The notes beneath the pieces were generated by a model that did not search any database, had not been told where the DNA came from, and was given only the letters and a program-made list of their open reading frames with translations. DNA of 64,000 nt from Rhodothermales bacterium. Lineage in GTDB: Bacteria; Bacteroidota; Rhodothermia; Rhodothermales; UBA10348. The translations under genes were made by a program, and so were the position numbers. The DNA lies in NCBI GenBank assembly GCA_017643395.1, contig JAEPNP010000001.1, forward strand, positions 1,487,001 to 1,551,000, given 5' to 3'. Below are positions 18,528 through 27,223 of this stretch, in pieces (within the stretch, counting starts at the first letter, position 1; each line of letters opens with the position of its first letter).

Positions 18528-18952
18528 TTCGGGGCGCCGATCTTGGCGAGTTCAAAGGCCTCCATGGCCGCAAATGACGCCTCGACCAGATCAATGGCCT
18601 GAGCGATGAAGGCCGGGCGCAATGTGGTGTCCGCCTGCCAGCGGGACAGAAAACCGCCGACCAGGTGTCCCTCCGCATCGAGCATGAGGTTCCACTGGGC
18701 GACTGCCGTGCCATTTCCTACGCGACCTTGAGCGGCTTCGCGGGCCGCAGCAAGTTGCTGCATTAGCGTGTTTGCGGCCTTCGTGTGCTCCTCATACGGC
18801 TGCTCGGCCTTCTCCATGAGGCGCACCGAGCGCCCCTTCAGCATCCCGAGTTCCCGCTTGGCCGCGGGAGAGTAGGCGGGACCGCTGGCAGCGCAGGCCG
18901 ACAGAAAAAGCAGGGATGCCAGGAGGGCCGGGATTACCCGAGGCAGAGGCAT
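18524..18952 (-). CDS. Hypothetical lipoprotein
   Basis: A 142-residue predicted lipoprotein: the signal ALLASLLFLSACAASG has a lipobox Cys near residue 19. The mature part is mostly helical with a four-helix-like pattern and no recognised domain. I chose the ATG at 18952, directly before the signal peptide, rather than upstream in-frame codons that would add 29 charged residues and overlap the divergent dinB gene. With this start the ATG overlaps the most upstream dinB ATG (CATG). It is coupled to the 139-residue gene downstream. Confidence 0.75.
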   Translation of the reverse strand: MPLPRVIPALLASLLFLSACAASGPAYSPAAKRELGMLKGRSVRLMEKAEQPYEEHTKAANTLMQQLAAAREAAQGRVGNGTAVAQWNLMLDAEGHLVGGFLSRWQADTTLRPAFIAQAIDLVEASFAAMEAFELAKIGAPK

Positions 18953-20090
18953 GGAAACGGAGGTGCGTTCGGTCGATACAACGGAAAAGCCTTCGCCCAC
19001 CCGACACGTGCCCGGCCGAAAAATCATCCACGTCGACATGGACGCGTTCTATGCGTCCGTGGAGCAGCGCGACGACCCCGCGCTGCGTGGCAAACCGGTC
19101 GCCGTCGGGGGCCAGCATCGGGGCGTTGTGGCGGCCGCTTCCTATGAGGCCCGCAAGTACGGCGTGCACTCCGCGATGCCGTCGCGCACGGCTGCCCGGA
19201 GGTGTCCCGGCCTGATCTTTGTCAAACCCCGGTTTGAGGTGTATCGCGAGGTGTCCGGCAAGGTGCAGGCCATCTTTCGTACCTACGCCTCGGACGTGGA
19301 GCCCCTGAGCCTGGACGAAGCCTATCTCGATGTGACCGAGCCTCTGAAGGGGCCTCCATCGGCCACCTTGATTGCGCTGGCCATCAAGCAGGAGATTTTC
19401 GAAACCACGGGTCTCACCGCATCGGCCGGGGTGAGCTACAACAAGTTCCTGGCCAAGGTGGCCTCAGGCCACAACAAGCCGGACGGCCTGACCGTGATTA
19501 CCCCGGAGGATGCGCCCGCGTTCATCGATGCGCTGCCCATCGGCAAGTTCTTTGGCGTGGGACCGAAGACCGCGAAACGCATGCAGGATGTGGGCATCTA
19601 CACGGGCGCGGATCTCAAACGATGGGAGGAGGAGCAGTTGGTCAGCCGCTTCGGCAAGGCCGGCAAGTACTATTTCCGCGCCGCGCATGGCCTGGATGAC
19701 CGTCGGGTGTCGAGTAGACGCGGCCGAAAGTCGCTAGGTGCCGAGCGCACGTTCCGCGACGACATCGCCGACCCACACGAGATGATGGACCGGCTGCGGG
19801 AGATCGCTCGCGTGGTTGCGGAGCGCATGGGTAACAAGCCGCTCGCGGGCCGCACAGTCACGCTGAAGATCAAGCACTTCGACTTCACGATCACCACCAG
19901 GTCCACCACGGTACCAGAGCCCGTCTCGACTGCAGACGAGATCCTGCCACTGGTGGAACGTCTGCTCTTCAAGGCACCCGCCCCGCCTGAAAAGGCGGTC
20001 CGTCTGCTCGGCATCACGATCTCCAAATTTGAGGACCGGGACGGCGCCGGCCGGCAGCTCGAGCTCGACCTGGCAGCTGGCGAAGCATAG
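18951..20090 (+). CDS. dinB: DNA polymerase IV (Y-family)
   Basis: A 379-residue translesion polymerase. The palm motif HVDMDAFYASVEQ carries the metal-binding Asp and the aromatic steric gate (Tyr). SLDEAYLDVT holds the second acidic pair; finger, thumb (GVGPKTAKRMQDVG helix-hairpin-helix) and little-finger domains follow in order. The ATG at 18951 overlaps the divergent lipoprotein ATG and adds about 19 non-conserved residues. A GTG at 19008 (giving VPGRKIIHVDMD) is closer to the family start and leaves room for a promoter, so it may be the real start. No polymerase-bound clamp motif was assigned with confidence at the C-terminus. Confidence 0.95.
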   Translation: METEVRSVDTTEKPSPTRHVPGRKIIHVDMDAFYASVEQRDDPALRGKPVAVGGQHRGVVAAASYEARKYGVHSAMPSRTAARRCPGLIFVKPRFEVYREVSGKVQAIFRTYASDVEPLSLDEAYLDVTEPLKGPPSATLIALAIKQEIFETTGLTASAGVSYNKFLAKVASGHNKPDGLTVITPEDAPAFIDALPIGKFFGVGPKTAKRMQDVGIYTGADLKRWEEEQLVSRFGKAGKYYFRAAHGLDDRRVSSRRGRKSLGAERTFRDDIADPHEMMDRLREIARVVAERMGNKPLAGRTVTLKIKHFDFTITTRSTTVPEPVSTADEILPLVERLLFKAPAPPEKAVRLLGITISKFEDRDGAGRQLELDLAAGEA

Positions 20091-20113
20091 CCTCGCCTAA
20101 CCGCGCTCCGAAA

Positions 20114-20629
20114 TCAGCGAACCCGAGCGTAGTTGATCTCGACCTCGCGGAATCCATCCGGAGAGCCCATCGCCAGAAAGAACGTGAGGGCGTCGTCGCC
20201 GGTCCGACGAATGGTAAGACCGTCGAAGTACAGCGCGCCCTCGTCTGCCATGATGAGCGGAAACAGCACGGCCTCGTCGGCCGCCTCCCAGGCCTCGAAG
20301 TCGGAGGAGAAATGCTTTACACGCAGGGTCGGTCGTCCTGCCGCCGTGTCGATCACCATGTGCTCCGACAACGAAATAGCACCACCGCGAACCAGGCGGA
20401 AGAGCCCGTGCATCTGACCGGCAGCCGGAGCCGTCCAGAGTTCGTCCACGGTGCCTCCCAGCCCATCGCCATGCCAGGTCCCGGTCAGGAAGCTGCTCAC
20501 CACGTCCAGAGAAACGTCCAGACCAGCGGTCGAATCCGTCAGCGCCAGGGTGTTTGCGGTCTTCGCGGTCTGGGCGGATGCCGACCCGACCATCAACAGG
20601 CCGGCGGTCAGCAGAACGGGAATTCTCAT
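20114..20629 (-). CDS. DUF6265-family secreted protein
   Basis: A 171-residue protein with a cleavable signal peptide (start at the ATG at 20629; residues 1-20, ending in SASA-QT). The mature part has the DUF6265 pattern: SSFLTGTWHG, then DELWTAPAAGQMHGLFRL, then FEAWEAADEAVLFPLI. The family is predicted to be an exported beta-barrel-like domain with no known activity. Its ATG overlaps the stop of the upstream DinB-VOC gene by four bases, and it ends the five-gene xth operon. It converges on dinB with a 23-base gap. Confidence 0.8.
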   Translation of the reverse strand: MRIPVLLTAGLLMVGSASAQTAKTANTLALTDSTAGLDVSLDVVSSFLTGTWHGDGLGGTVDELWTAPAAGQMHGLFRLVRGGAISLSEHMVIDTAAGRPTLRVKHFSSDFEAWEAADEAVLFPLIMADEGALYFDGLTIRRTGDDALTFFLAMGSPDGFREVEINYARVR

Positions 20630-21534
20630 GGCGTCGGGGGTGTTTCGCCCAATGTAGGTCCGATCAGATCCCAAAGGTTGCCGTAGAGATCCGCAAAAAC
20701 CGCCACCGTGCCATACGACTGCACGGCCGGCGCCCGCACGAATTCCACCCCTGCGTCCGAGTAGGCTCGAAAGTCACGCCAGAAGTCGTCCGTGTGCAGA
20801 AAAAAGCCCACCCGGCCGCCGGTCTGATTGCCAATCGCGGCTCTCTGGGAGTCTGTATTGGCCCGTGCCAGGAGGATGCGCGAAGCGGGTCCCGGCGGCT
20901 TGACGACCACCCAGCGCTTGTCCTGTTCGGGCTGATAGGTGTCCTCCAGCAAGGCGAATCCCAGCTTCCCGGTAAAGAACGCGACGGCCTCGTCATGGTC
21001 TCGAACCACCAGCGTTACCATGTCCAGTGCGGCGCCGGCCGTGACCAGGAGGCTGGTAGTTTTGATCTGTCCGGCGTGGCGTGCCGCATGCTCGCCGGCA
21101 TGCATGAGAAGTCCGATCACGGTCGATGGGAGCTGTGCCCCTCCGACCGCGCGGAAGTCTGTCACGGTCTCCGGGGACGTACCCCGAAGCTGGGCGAGCG
21201 CCTGATCGACGACCCGATGAAACCGGGCGAGTAACTCCTGGGCGGCAACTCGGGTGGAAGCATCCCGCTCCGCGGCAAGGTCGGTCCGCTGTGCCTCCGT
21301 CAGTGCTTCCCCCCGCGCGTAGGTGAACAATCGGTCGGTGCTGCCGGACAGGTGCGACAGATGCCACCCGATGGACGCGCATCCCTCCGGCCGCGTCCAG
21401 AGGTCAGGCTCGGCCAGACCCGCCAGCACGGCCCGGATCTCCTCCTGGGCGCCCAGGAGTGCGTGGGCTACAGGTTGCAGCACACCAGGCACCCCCTCTA
21501 CAGGGCCGCGGAGCCAGGGTTCAGGATTCGACAT
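20626..21534 (-). CDS. DinB-superfamily domain fused to a VOC (glyoxalase-like) domain
   Basis: A 302-residue two-domain protein. Residues 10-160 are a four-helix DinB-superfamily domain with the metal-ligand pattern His58/His61 (WHLSHLS) and His145, His149, His153 (HAGEHAARHAGQ). Residues about 170-295 are a VOC domain (MVTLVVRDHDEAVAFFTGKL, then GFFLHTDD). DinB-type enzymes include bacillithiol and mycothiol transferases, and VOC enzymes include glyoxalase and fosfomycin thiol transferases, so a thiol-dependent detoxification role is possible but inferred. I chose the ATG at 21534 because it gives a family-like start; it overlaps the upstream gene by 14 bases. Confidence 0.83.
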   Translation of the reverse strand: MSNPEPWLRGPVEGVPGVLQPVAHALLGAQEEIRAVLAGLAEPDLWTRPEGCASIGWHLSHLSGSTDRLFTYARGEALTEAQRTDLAAERDASTRVAAQELLARFHRVVDQALAQLRGTSPETVTDFRAVGGAQLPSTVIGLLMHAGEHAARHAGQIKTTSLLVTAGAALDMVTLVVRDHDEAVAFFTGKLGFALLEDTYQPEQDKRWVVVKPPGPASRILLARANTDSQRAAIGNQTGGRVGFFLHTDDFWRDFRAYSDAGVEFVRAPAVQSYGTVAVFADLYGNLWDLIGPTLGETPPTP

Positions 21535-22138
21535 GATCCGGCATTTGGTAGCGGAAGTCGCACGAATCGGCTCCTGCCGCGATGGTTTGTGTGCGTTCAA
21601 ACAGTACGCCCCACAGCTCGGCCATGCGCCAATCGAGGCTACAGGCTGCATGACGCGTCAACTCGGGCATGCCGTGATCGCGAAAGTATTCCGCGATCGG
21701 GCACCGGACCACATCGAACGCGATACCCTCACCGGACGCCAGGAGCTCCCGTTCAAACGGTGCGGTGAACACCGTGCGGAAGGAGAGGTCGAGCATCCAT
21801 TGTACTCGCGTCCTCAGGCGTCGGCTTCGAAGCCTTGAGACCCGGTTCAGAAGGACGAATACCGGCCGAAACAGACGCCAATGGGTGTCTTGGACCAGTC
21901 GGCCCGCTTCGTCGGCGTCGAGGCCGGCCTCCAGCGCGGATGCATACAGCGCGCGGCTCCAGTCGAAGTAGCGCAGGAGCAGGTTTACGCCAAACGAATA
22001 TCGGCTTTCTGTTCGGGCGTAGGCCCTGCGCATTTCCGCCAGAACGGTCTGCGCATCTACAGGGCGGTCTGCCAGCGCTTCCTGGGCCGCACGACGATAG
22101 GCGACGCCCGGGGGCAGAAGAAGTCTGCCGAAGCTCAC
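21521..22138 (-). CDS. L-2-amino-thiazoline-4-carboxylic acid hydrolase-like protein
   Basis: A 205-residue protein whose C-terminal half has the ATC-hydrolase family pattern: FDVVRCPIAEYFRDHGM (Cys146), an AACSLDW strand (Cys166) and TIAAGADSCDFRY (Cys193). Founding members open the thiazoline ring during cysteine formation, but many homologues are of unknown function. The start is a GTG at 22138 that overlaps the stop of the preceding 61-residue gene by four bases (GTGA). It is soluble, with no signal peptide. The three conserved Cys argue for retained chemistry. Confidence 0.75.
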   Translation of the reverse strand: MSFGRLLLPPGVAYRRAAQEALADRPVDAQTVLAEMRRAYARTESRYSFGVNLLLRYFDWSRALYASALEAGLDADEAGRLVQDTHWRLFRPVFVLLNRVSRLRSRRLRTRVQWMLDLSFRTVFTAPFERELLASGEGIAFDVVRCPIAEYFRDHGMPELTRHAACSLDWRMAELWGVLFERTQTIAAGADSCDFRYQMPDHVES

Positions 22139-22320
22139 CCCGACAATCCGAGCAGCCTGTGCTCGAGCTTGTTGAATTGGCCCTTGCTCAGAAACACGCG
22201 ATGCAGGCCATCCTCCAGCTGGACCTGTACCGTCGCCTTGCGCTCCGTGCCGATGTGGACCACGTGGCGCGTCTTCAGGTCGATATCGAGGAAGTAGTAG
22301 AGCGGGTTTCGATCAGCCAT
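22135..22320 (-). CDS. Small conserved-looking protein, 61 residues
   Basis: A 61-residue protein with alternating beta-strand pattern (YYFLDIDLKTRHVVHIG, then ATVQVQLEDGLHRVFLS) and a helical tail. I do not recognise the family. It is held between xth (three-base gap) and the ATC-hydrolase-like gene (four-base overlap), which is good evidence that it is a real gene of this operon. No signal peptide, no Cys. Confidence 0.7.
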   Translation of the reverse strand: MADRNPLYYFLDIDLKTRHVVHIGTERKATVQVQLEDGLHRVFLSKGQFNKLEHRLLGLSG

Positions 22321-22323
22321 GGC

Positions 22324-23103
22324 TCAGTCCAGTTGCACGAATACCGGCGCGTGGTCGCTGGGCTGCTTGCCCTTGCGTTCATCCCGATCTACAAAGGCGC
22401 CGGTGGTTCGAGCCAGCACGTCCGCCGTCACCAGAATATGGTCGATGCGCAGGCCGTCTCCCTTGGGAAATGCCAGTCTGCGGTAATCCCACCAGGAGTA
22501 GGGTCCGGGCACTTCCGGGATGCGGGCGCGGACCGCATCGTTCAGCCCCATGGCCACAAGGCGCCCGAACGCGTCCCGGACCTTGTGGTGGCACAGCACG
22601 GAGTTTGCCCACCGTTCCGGTTTGGCCACGTCGTCATCGGTGGGCGCGATGTTGTAGTCGCCGCACAGCACTACCGACTTGCCGGCTCCGATTTCGTCGG
22701 CAAGGAAGGACTCGAGCCGGTTCAACCACCGCAGCTTGTACGGGTACTTGTCGTCATCGGTCACGGTGCGTCCGTTCGGAACGTAGACATCGACGATGCG
22801 CAGCCCGCCGATATCGGCCGCGATCAGGCGAGCCTGCTCGTCTTCGGGCTCTCCGGGCAGTCCCATCACCACGTTGGTCGCAGGCTGTTTGGAGAGGATC
22901 GCGACGCCGTTGTAGGTGCGCTGCCCGTGAATGACGGCGTGGTAGCCCGCCTCTGTGATGGCCTCTACCGGGAAGTCGGCGTCCTCGACCTTGGTCTCCT
23001 GCAGGCACACGATATCAGGGTCGTGGCGATCCAGAAAGGCCAGCACGCGATCGTGACGGGCGCGGATGGAATTGACGTTCCAGGTGACGATGGAGAGGGC
23101 CAT
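22324..23103 (-). CDS. xth: Exodeoxyribonuclease III
   Basis: A 259-residue AP endonuclease/3'-5' exonuclease of base-excision repair. Family motifs are present in order: SIVTWNVNSIRARHDRV, CLQETKVEDADFP (catalytic Glu), VVLCGDYNIAPTDDDV (Asp/Asn), YSWWDYRRLAFPKGDGLRIDHILV and a final SDHAPVFVQL with the catalytic His. I chose the ATG at 23103, which starts at MALSIVTWN; upstream in-frame codons are not conserved-looking. It is the first gene of an operon with the small protein, ATC-hydrolase-like, DinB-VOC and DUF6265 genes. Confidence 0.95.
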   Translation of the reverse strand: MALSIVTWNVNSIRARHDRVLAFLDRHDPDIVCLQETKVEDADFPVEAITEAGYHAVIHGQRTYNGVAILSKQPATNVVMGLPGEPEDEQARLIAADIGGLRIVDVYVPNGRTVTDDDKYPYKLRWLNRLESFLADEIGAGKSVVLCGDYNIAPTDDDVAKPERWANSVLCHHKVRDAFGRLVAMGLNDAVRARIPEVPGPYSWWDYRRLAFPKGDGLRIDHILVTADVLARTTGAFVDRDERKGKQPSDHAPVFVQLD

Positions 23104-23234
23104 GGGAGCGGGTTTGGTACAGGTACAGAATCGGGAGCGCGTAGGAGAGTATTGGTGAGGTTGGGGGGAAAAGCACTGCGCACGGGGCAACCCGGCGTAC
23201 TATGTTCGAACATCAATCACAGACCGCCCTGCCC

Positions 23235-24920
23235 ATGAACGCGCGCTACGTCACCGCTGCCGTCGCCGCCTTGTGCCTCCTCGTGAGCTGCTCCCCGACG
23301 CCGCACGGTTCCGAACTGACGGTGCAAGTCACGCTGGCGGAATCCGCTGCCGCCGAGGCCGCGGCGCTCGGGCTCGACGGACCCTACACAGGTCGGGTGC
23401 TCGTGATCGTGTCCAGGACTGCTGATCAGGAGCCGAGGGCGCAGACAGGCGTGAGCGGCGTGCCCTACTGGGGGATGGATGTCTCCGATTGGCAGGCCGG
23501 CACGGCCCGATCCGTGCAGTCGGGCGACCCCGACGTTCGAGGCTTTCCCCTGGAGCACGTATCCGACCTCCCGGAGGGGGAATACACCATGCAGGCGCTG
23601 CTGAATGTGTACACCCGGTTCGACCGGTCGGACGGGCACACGGTCTGGATGCATCTGAACAGCGGTGCCGGTCAGGACTTGTGGGAAGCGCCTGGCAACC
23701 TGATTTCTGAGCCGATGCAGATCCGTGTGACGGGGAGGGGGCAGACCATCGAGCTTGCCCTGACGGAGGCCATCCAGCCGGACACTCCCCTGGCCGATGG
23801 GCAGGTGCTGCAGCAGGGCAACTACCAGGACACCGACTGGGTGAAGTACGTCAAGATCAGGAGTGAGCTGCTCTCGGAGTTCTGGGGACAGGACATGTAC
23901 ATCGGTGCCAACGTGCTCTTGCCGGCGGGCTACGCTACCTCCAATGAGCGCTATCCGGTCCTGTACATGCAGGGACATTTCCCTGGAGGCCGGGCACCCC
24001 TCGGATTTGGAAGCGAGCGTGGCCGCAGCGTCGGATTCCAGGAATTCTGGTCCTCGGGGCAGGCGCCCGGCATGATCGCCGTATCGATCCGGGATGCGAA
24101 TCCGTACTACGACACCGCCTACTCGGTGGACTCGGAAAACGTAGGACCGTACGGAAGAGCCATCACCGAGGAGCTGATACCCTACCTGGAGGACCAGTTC
24201 CGCATGATCCCTGCCGCCTGGGCTCGAGCCACGGCAGGCGGTTCGACCGGCGGATGGGAGGCTCTGGCTGCGCAGATCTACTACCCGGACACCTTCGGTG
24301 GTGCCTGGGGGTGGTGCCCGGACCCGGTGGACTTCAACTACTACCAGATCGTCAACATCTACGAAGACGAGAATGCCTATTTCACCGGCAATGAGTGGCA
24401 CCGCGTCGAGCGCCCGAACGCGCGGCGGTTTGACGGAAACGTGCGCTCCACGGTGCGGCAGGAGAACCACATGGAGTTGGCGGCCGGTCCGAATTCCCGT
24501 TCAGGCGGCCAGTGGGCCATCTGGGAGGCGGTGTTCAGCCCGGTCGGTGACGACGGATATCCTGAGCCCATCTGGGATCCCGTCTCCGGGTCCGTAAACA
24601 GGGAGACCGCAGAGTTCTGGCGAGCCAACTATGACCTGCACCACTACCTGCGCACGAATTGGGAGACGGTCGGCCCCAAGCTCAACGGCAAGCTCCACAT
24701 CGCCACCGGAGACATGGACTCCTACTACCTGGACAACGCGGTCTACCTCCTGGATGAGTTCCTCGCATCGAAGCCAGGTTTTCAGTACGAGGTCCAGTAC
24801 GGGCGGCGCAAGCCGCATTGCTGGACGGGATACAGCCCGTCAGGCTCCGGGGAAGACATGACCAACCGCGAATTCGTGGAAATCGTCGGCGCTTACTTCC
24901 AGAAGAACCGGCGAGCCTGA
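23235..24920 (+). CDS. Secreted alpha/beta-hydrolase (esterase-D-like) lipoprotein
   Basis: A 561-residue exported hydrolase. The ATG at 23235 is followed by a lipoprotein signal (CLLVSC, lipobox Cys at residue 19). The N-terminal 200 residues form a beta-rich domain; the C-terminal part is an esterase-D/putative esterase fold with a nucleophile Ser near residue 337 in AGGSTGGWEAL and RYPVLYMQGHFPGG before it. HCWTGYSPSGSGEDM near the end probably holds the catalytic His. The substrate is unknown; carbohydrate esters or peptides are possible. LigD starts 17 bases downstream, so the two may share a transcript. Confidence 0.85.
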   Translation: MNARYVTAAVAALCLLVSCSPTPHGSELTVQVTLAESAAAEAAALGLDGPYTGRVLVIVSRTADQEPRAQTGVSGVPYWGMDVSDWQAGTARSVQSGDPDVRGFPLEHVSDLPEGEYTMQALLNVYTRFDRSDGHTVWMHLNSGAGQDLWEAPGNLISEPMQIRVTGRGQTIELALTEAIQPDTPLADGQVLQQGNYQDTDWVKYVKIRSELLSEFWGQDMYIGANVLLPAGYATSNERYPVLYMQGHFPGGRAPLGFGSERGRSVGFQEFWSSGQAPGMIAVSIRDANPYYDTAYSVDSENVGPYGRAITEELIPYLEDQFRMIPAAWARATAGGSTGGWEALAAQIYYPDTFGGAWGWCPDPVDFNYYQIVNIYEDENAYFTGNEWHRVERPNARRFDGNVRSTVRQENHMELAAGPNSRSGGQWAIWEAVFSPVGDDGYPEPIWDPVSGSVNRETAEFWRANYDLHHYLRTNWETVGPKLNGKLHIATGDMDSYYLDNAVYLLDEFLASKPGFQYEVQYGRRKPHCWTGYSPSGSGEDMTNREFVEIVGAYFQKNRRA

Positions 24921-24937
24921 CGGCGACGGCATCAAGC

Positions 24938-27223
24938 GTGGCTAGGGAATCCCAGTGGGTCAAGGTCGGCAAACGTGAGGTGGAGCTCTCCAACCTCACC
25001 AAGACGCTGGACCCCACGGTGCCGGTGGTCAAGGCGGAGATCGTCAACTACTACCTCTCTGTGGCTCCGACCTTCCTGCGTCACGCGCGGGGCCGACCGC
25101 TCAGCCTCGTGCGCTACCCTGACGGCATCGAAGGCGAACAGTTCTTTCAGAAGTCCCGACCGGACTGGGCGCCGGAGTGGATCGGCTCGGTGCGCCTGGA
25201 CAAGAAGTCGCAGGACTACATGGTGGCTGACGCCACGGCCGACGTGGTCTGGCTGGCCAACCTCGCCTGTCTGGAATTGCATGTCACGCAGGGGCGCATT
25301 CCTCATCCCCATCGCCCGGATCAGATTGTCTTTGATCTCGATCCGCCGCCGGACTTCCCGTACACGCGCGTGATCGAGCTCGCGGCGGGCCTCGGAGAGC
25401 AGCTCCGTGGCTACGGCTACCATCCCTTTTGCAAGACCTCCGGCCAGAAGGGCATCCACGTCGTGGTACCGATCGAACCGCGCTGGGAGATCGAGAAGGT
25501 GATGGAGGCCGCGCACGAGGTGACGGGCGCGTTCGTGCGCAGGCACAAGGACGAGACCACGCTCAACTGGAGCCAGAAGGCCCGCGAGACCCGCGTGCTC
25601 ATCGACCTCAATCGCAATCGCAAGGGTCAGACAGCCGTGGCCGCGTACAGCCTGCGCGGCAAACCCGGTCTGCCGGTGTCCATGCCGCTCACCTGGGAGG
25701 AACTGGCCACGCTGGAGGACGCGTCGCCCTACAACTACGCGACGGTGCCGCGCATCCTGGAGGAGAAAGGGGATCCCTGGGAGGCCATGGCCGCCTATGC
25801 CGTCGCGATTCACACCGACCGCGCCCCTGCGGTGGCTGCAGGGGATCCGGAGACGCTGAAGGCCTACGAGAAGAAGCGCGACTTCGACATCACCTCAGAG
25901 CCCGGGCCGGTGCTGGGGAGCGAGGACATGGCCCGTTTCACCATCCATCGGCATCACGCGACAAACCTGCACTACGACCTTCGGCTGGAGCAGGACGGCG
26001 TGCTGAAGTCCTGGGCGCTGCCGCGCGGCCTGCCCCATGAGCCGGGCGTCAAGCGGCTGGCCGTGGAGGTGGAGGAGCACCCCATCAAGTACCTGACCTG
26101 GGAAGGCGTCATCCCGAAAGGCGAGTACGGGGCGGGCCCGATGTGGGTCTACGCCACCGGCCGGTACACGGTCACCAAGGAGAAGAAAACCGGGTTTTAC
26201 TTCCGACTGCACTCCGAGCAGATCAATGCGGACTACCGGATGCACCGCACGCAGGACAAGCAGTGGCTGCTGGAGCGCGTGCACGAGCCCGACCGGGAGT
26301 GGCTGAAAGGCTCGATTCCGCCGCTTCTGTGTGAGAAGGTGGACGCGGTGCCCATCGACGACAACTGGCACTATGAGGTCAAGTGGGACGGCATCCGGGC
26401 CATCATCACGGTGATTGAACAGCAGGTCACAATCTGGAGCCGCAATGGCAACGACATCACCGACCAGTTTCCTGAGCTTTCGGCCGATGGCCTTAACTGC
26501 ACGACCGGTGTGTTTGACGGCGAGATCGTGGTGCTGGACGATGCGGGCCGCCCCGAATTCGGCCGCGTCATCAAACGCCTGCACGCTCGGGGAGAAGGAG
26601 CCGTGGCACGCGCGGCCAAGAAGCACCCCGCGGTCTGCTACCTGTTCGATTGCCTGTATCTGGACGGCCGGCCCGTGGTCAAGGACCCAATCGAACGTCG
26701 ACGCGCCTGGTTGGAGGACCTGATCCGCCCCGACCACGCGTTTCGCTTCAGCCAGACCGTGGCAGACGGCGACCTGCTGTTCAAGGCCGTGAAGCAGCAG
26801 GGCCTGGAAGGGATCGTGGCCAAGCGCAAGGAAAGCCGCTACATCGCCGGTCGCAGAAGCGGAGACTGGCTCAAGATCAAATCCGAGCACGAGGTCACAC
26901 TGCGCATTATCGGATTCACCCGCGGCAGCGGCGCGCGCTCAGAGACGGTCGGTAGTCTGGTTGTGGCGGAGGACACGGACGATGGGCTCGTCTACCGAGG
27001 ACATCTCGGCACTGGATTCACCGATCGTGCCCTGGACGAACTGCAGGCTGCCCTCATGGATCTGGAGCGCATGGACAGGCCGGATCTCGCGCCGGACGAT
27101 CAGGACAAGAGCGCCGAGTGGATCAAGCCCCAGGTCTATTGCGATGCCATCTACTCGCAGCTGACCTCCAGCGGTATGCTGCGCCAGGGAGCGTTCAAGC
27201 GGTTGCGACCGGATCTGGAATAA
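24938..27223 (+). CDS. ligD: Multifunctional ATP-dependent DNA ligase LigD (polymerase-phosphoesterase-ligase)
   Basis: A 761-residue end-joining enzyme with all three LigD domains in the order polymerase, phosphoesterase, ligase, as in Mycobacterium and unlike Pseudomonas. Residues 1-290 are the archaeo-eukaryotic primase-like polymerase with metal ligands Asp133/Asp135 (FDLDPPPD) and SGQKGIHVVV. Residues 330-430 are the 3'-phosphoesterase with HATNLHYDLRLE and EEHPIKYLTWEG. Ligase follows with the nucleotidyl Lys482 in EVKWDGIRA, FDGEIVVLD and EGIVAKRKE/DWLKIK. The start is a GTG at 24938; a frame opens earlier but gives non-conserved sequence inside the esterase gene. It overlaps the convergent AraC gene by 29 bases. 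Ku is 2.9 kb downstream. Confidence 0.95.
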   Translation: MARESQWVKVGKREVELSNLTKTLDPTVPVVKAEIVNYYLSVAPTFLRHARGRPLSLVRYPDGIEGEQFFQKSRPDWAPEWIGSVRLDKKSQDYMVADATADVVWLANLACLELHVTQGRIPHPHRPDQIVFDLDPPPDFPYTRVIELAAGLGEQLRGYGYHPFCKTSGQKGIHVVVPIEPRWEIEKVMEAAHEVTGAFVRRHKDETTLNWSQKARETRVLIDLNRNRKGQTAVAAYSLRGKPGLPVSMPLTWEELATLEDASPYNYATVPRILEEKGDPWEAMAAYAVAIHTDRAPAVAAGDPETLKAYEKKRDFDITSEPGPVLGSEDMARFTIHRHHATNLHYDLRLEQDGVLKSWALPRGLPHEPGVKRLAVEVEEHPIKYLTWEGVIPKGEYGAGPMWVYATGRYTVTKEKKTGFYFRLHSEQINADYRMHRTQDKQWLLERVHEPDREWLKGSIPPLLCEKVDAVPIDDNWHYEVKWDGIRAIITVIEQQVTIWSRNGNDITDQFPELSADGLNCTTGVFDGEIVVLDDAGRPEFGRVIKRLHARGEGAVARAAKKHPAVCYLFDCLYLDGRPVVKDPIERRRAWLEDLIRPDHAFRFSQTVADGDLLFKAVKQQGLEGIVAKRKESRYIAGRRSGDWLKIKSEHEVTLRIIGFTRGSGARSETVGSLVVAEDTDDGLVYRGHLGTGFTDRALDELQAALMDLERMDRPDLAPDDQDKSAEWIKPQVYCDAIYSQLTSSGMLRQGAFKRLRPDLE

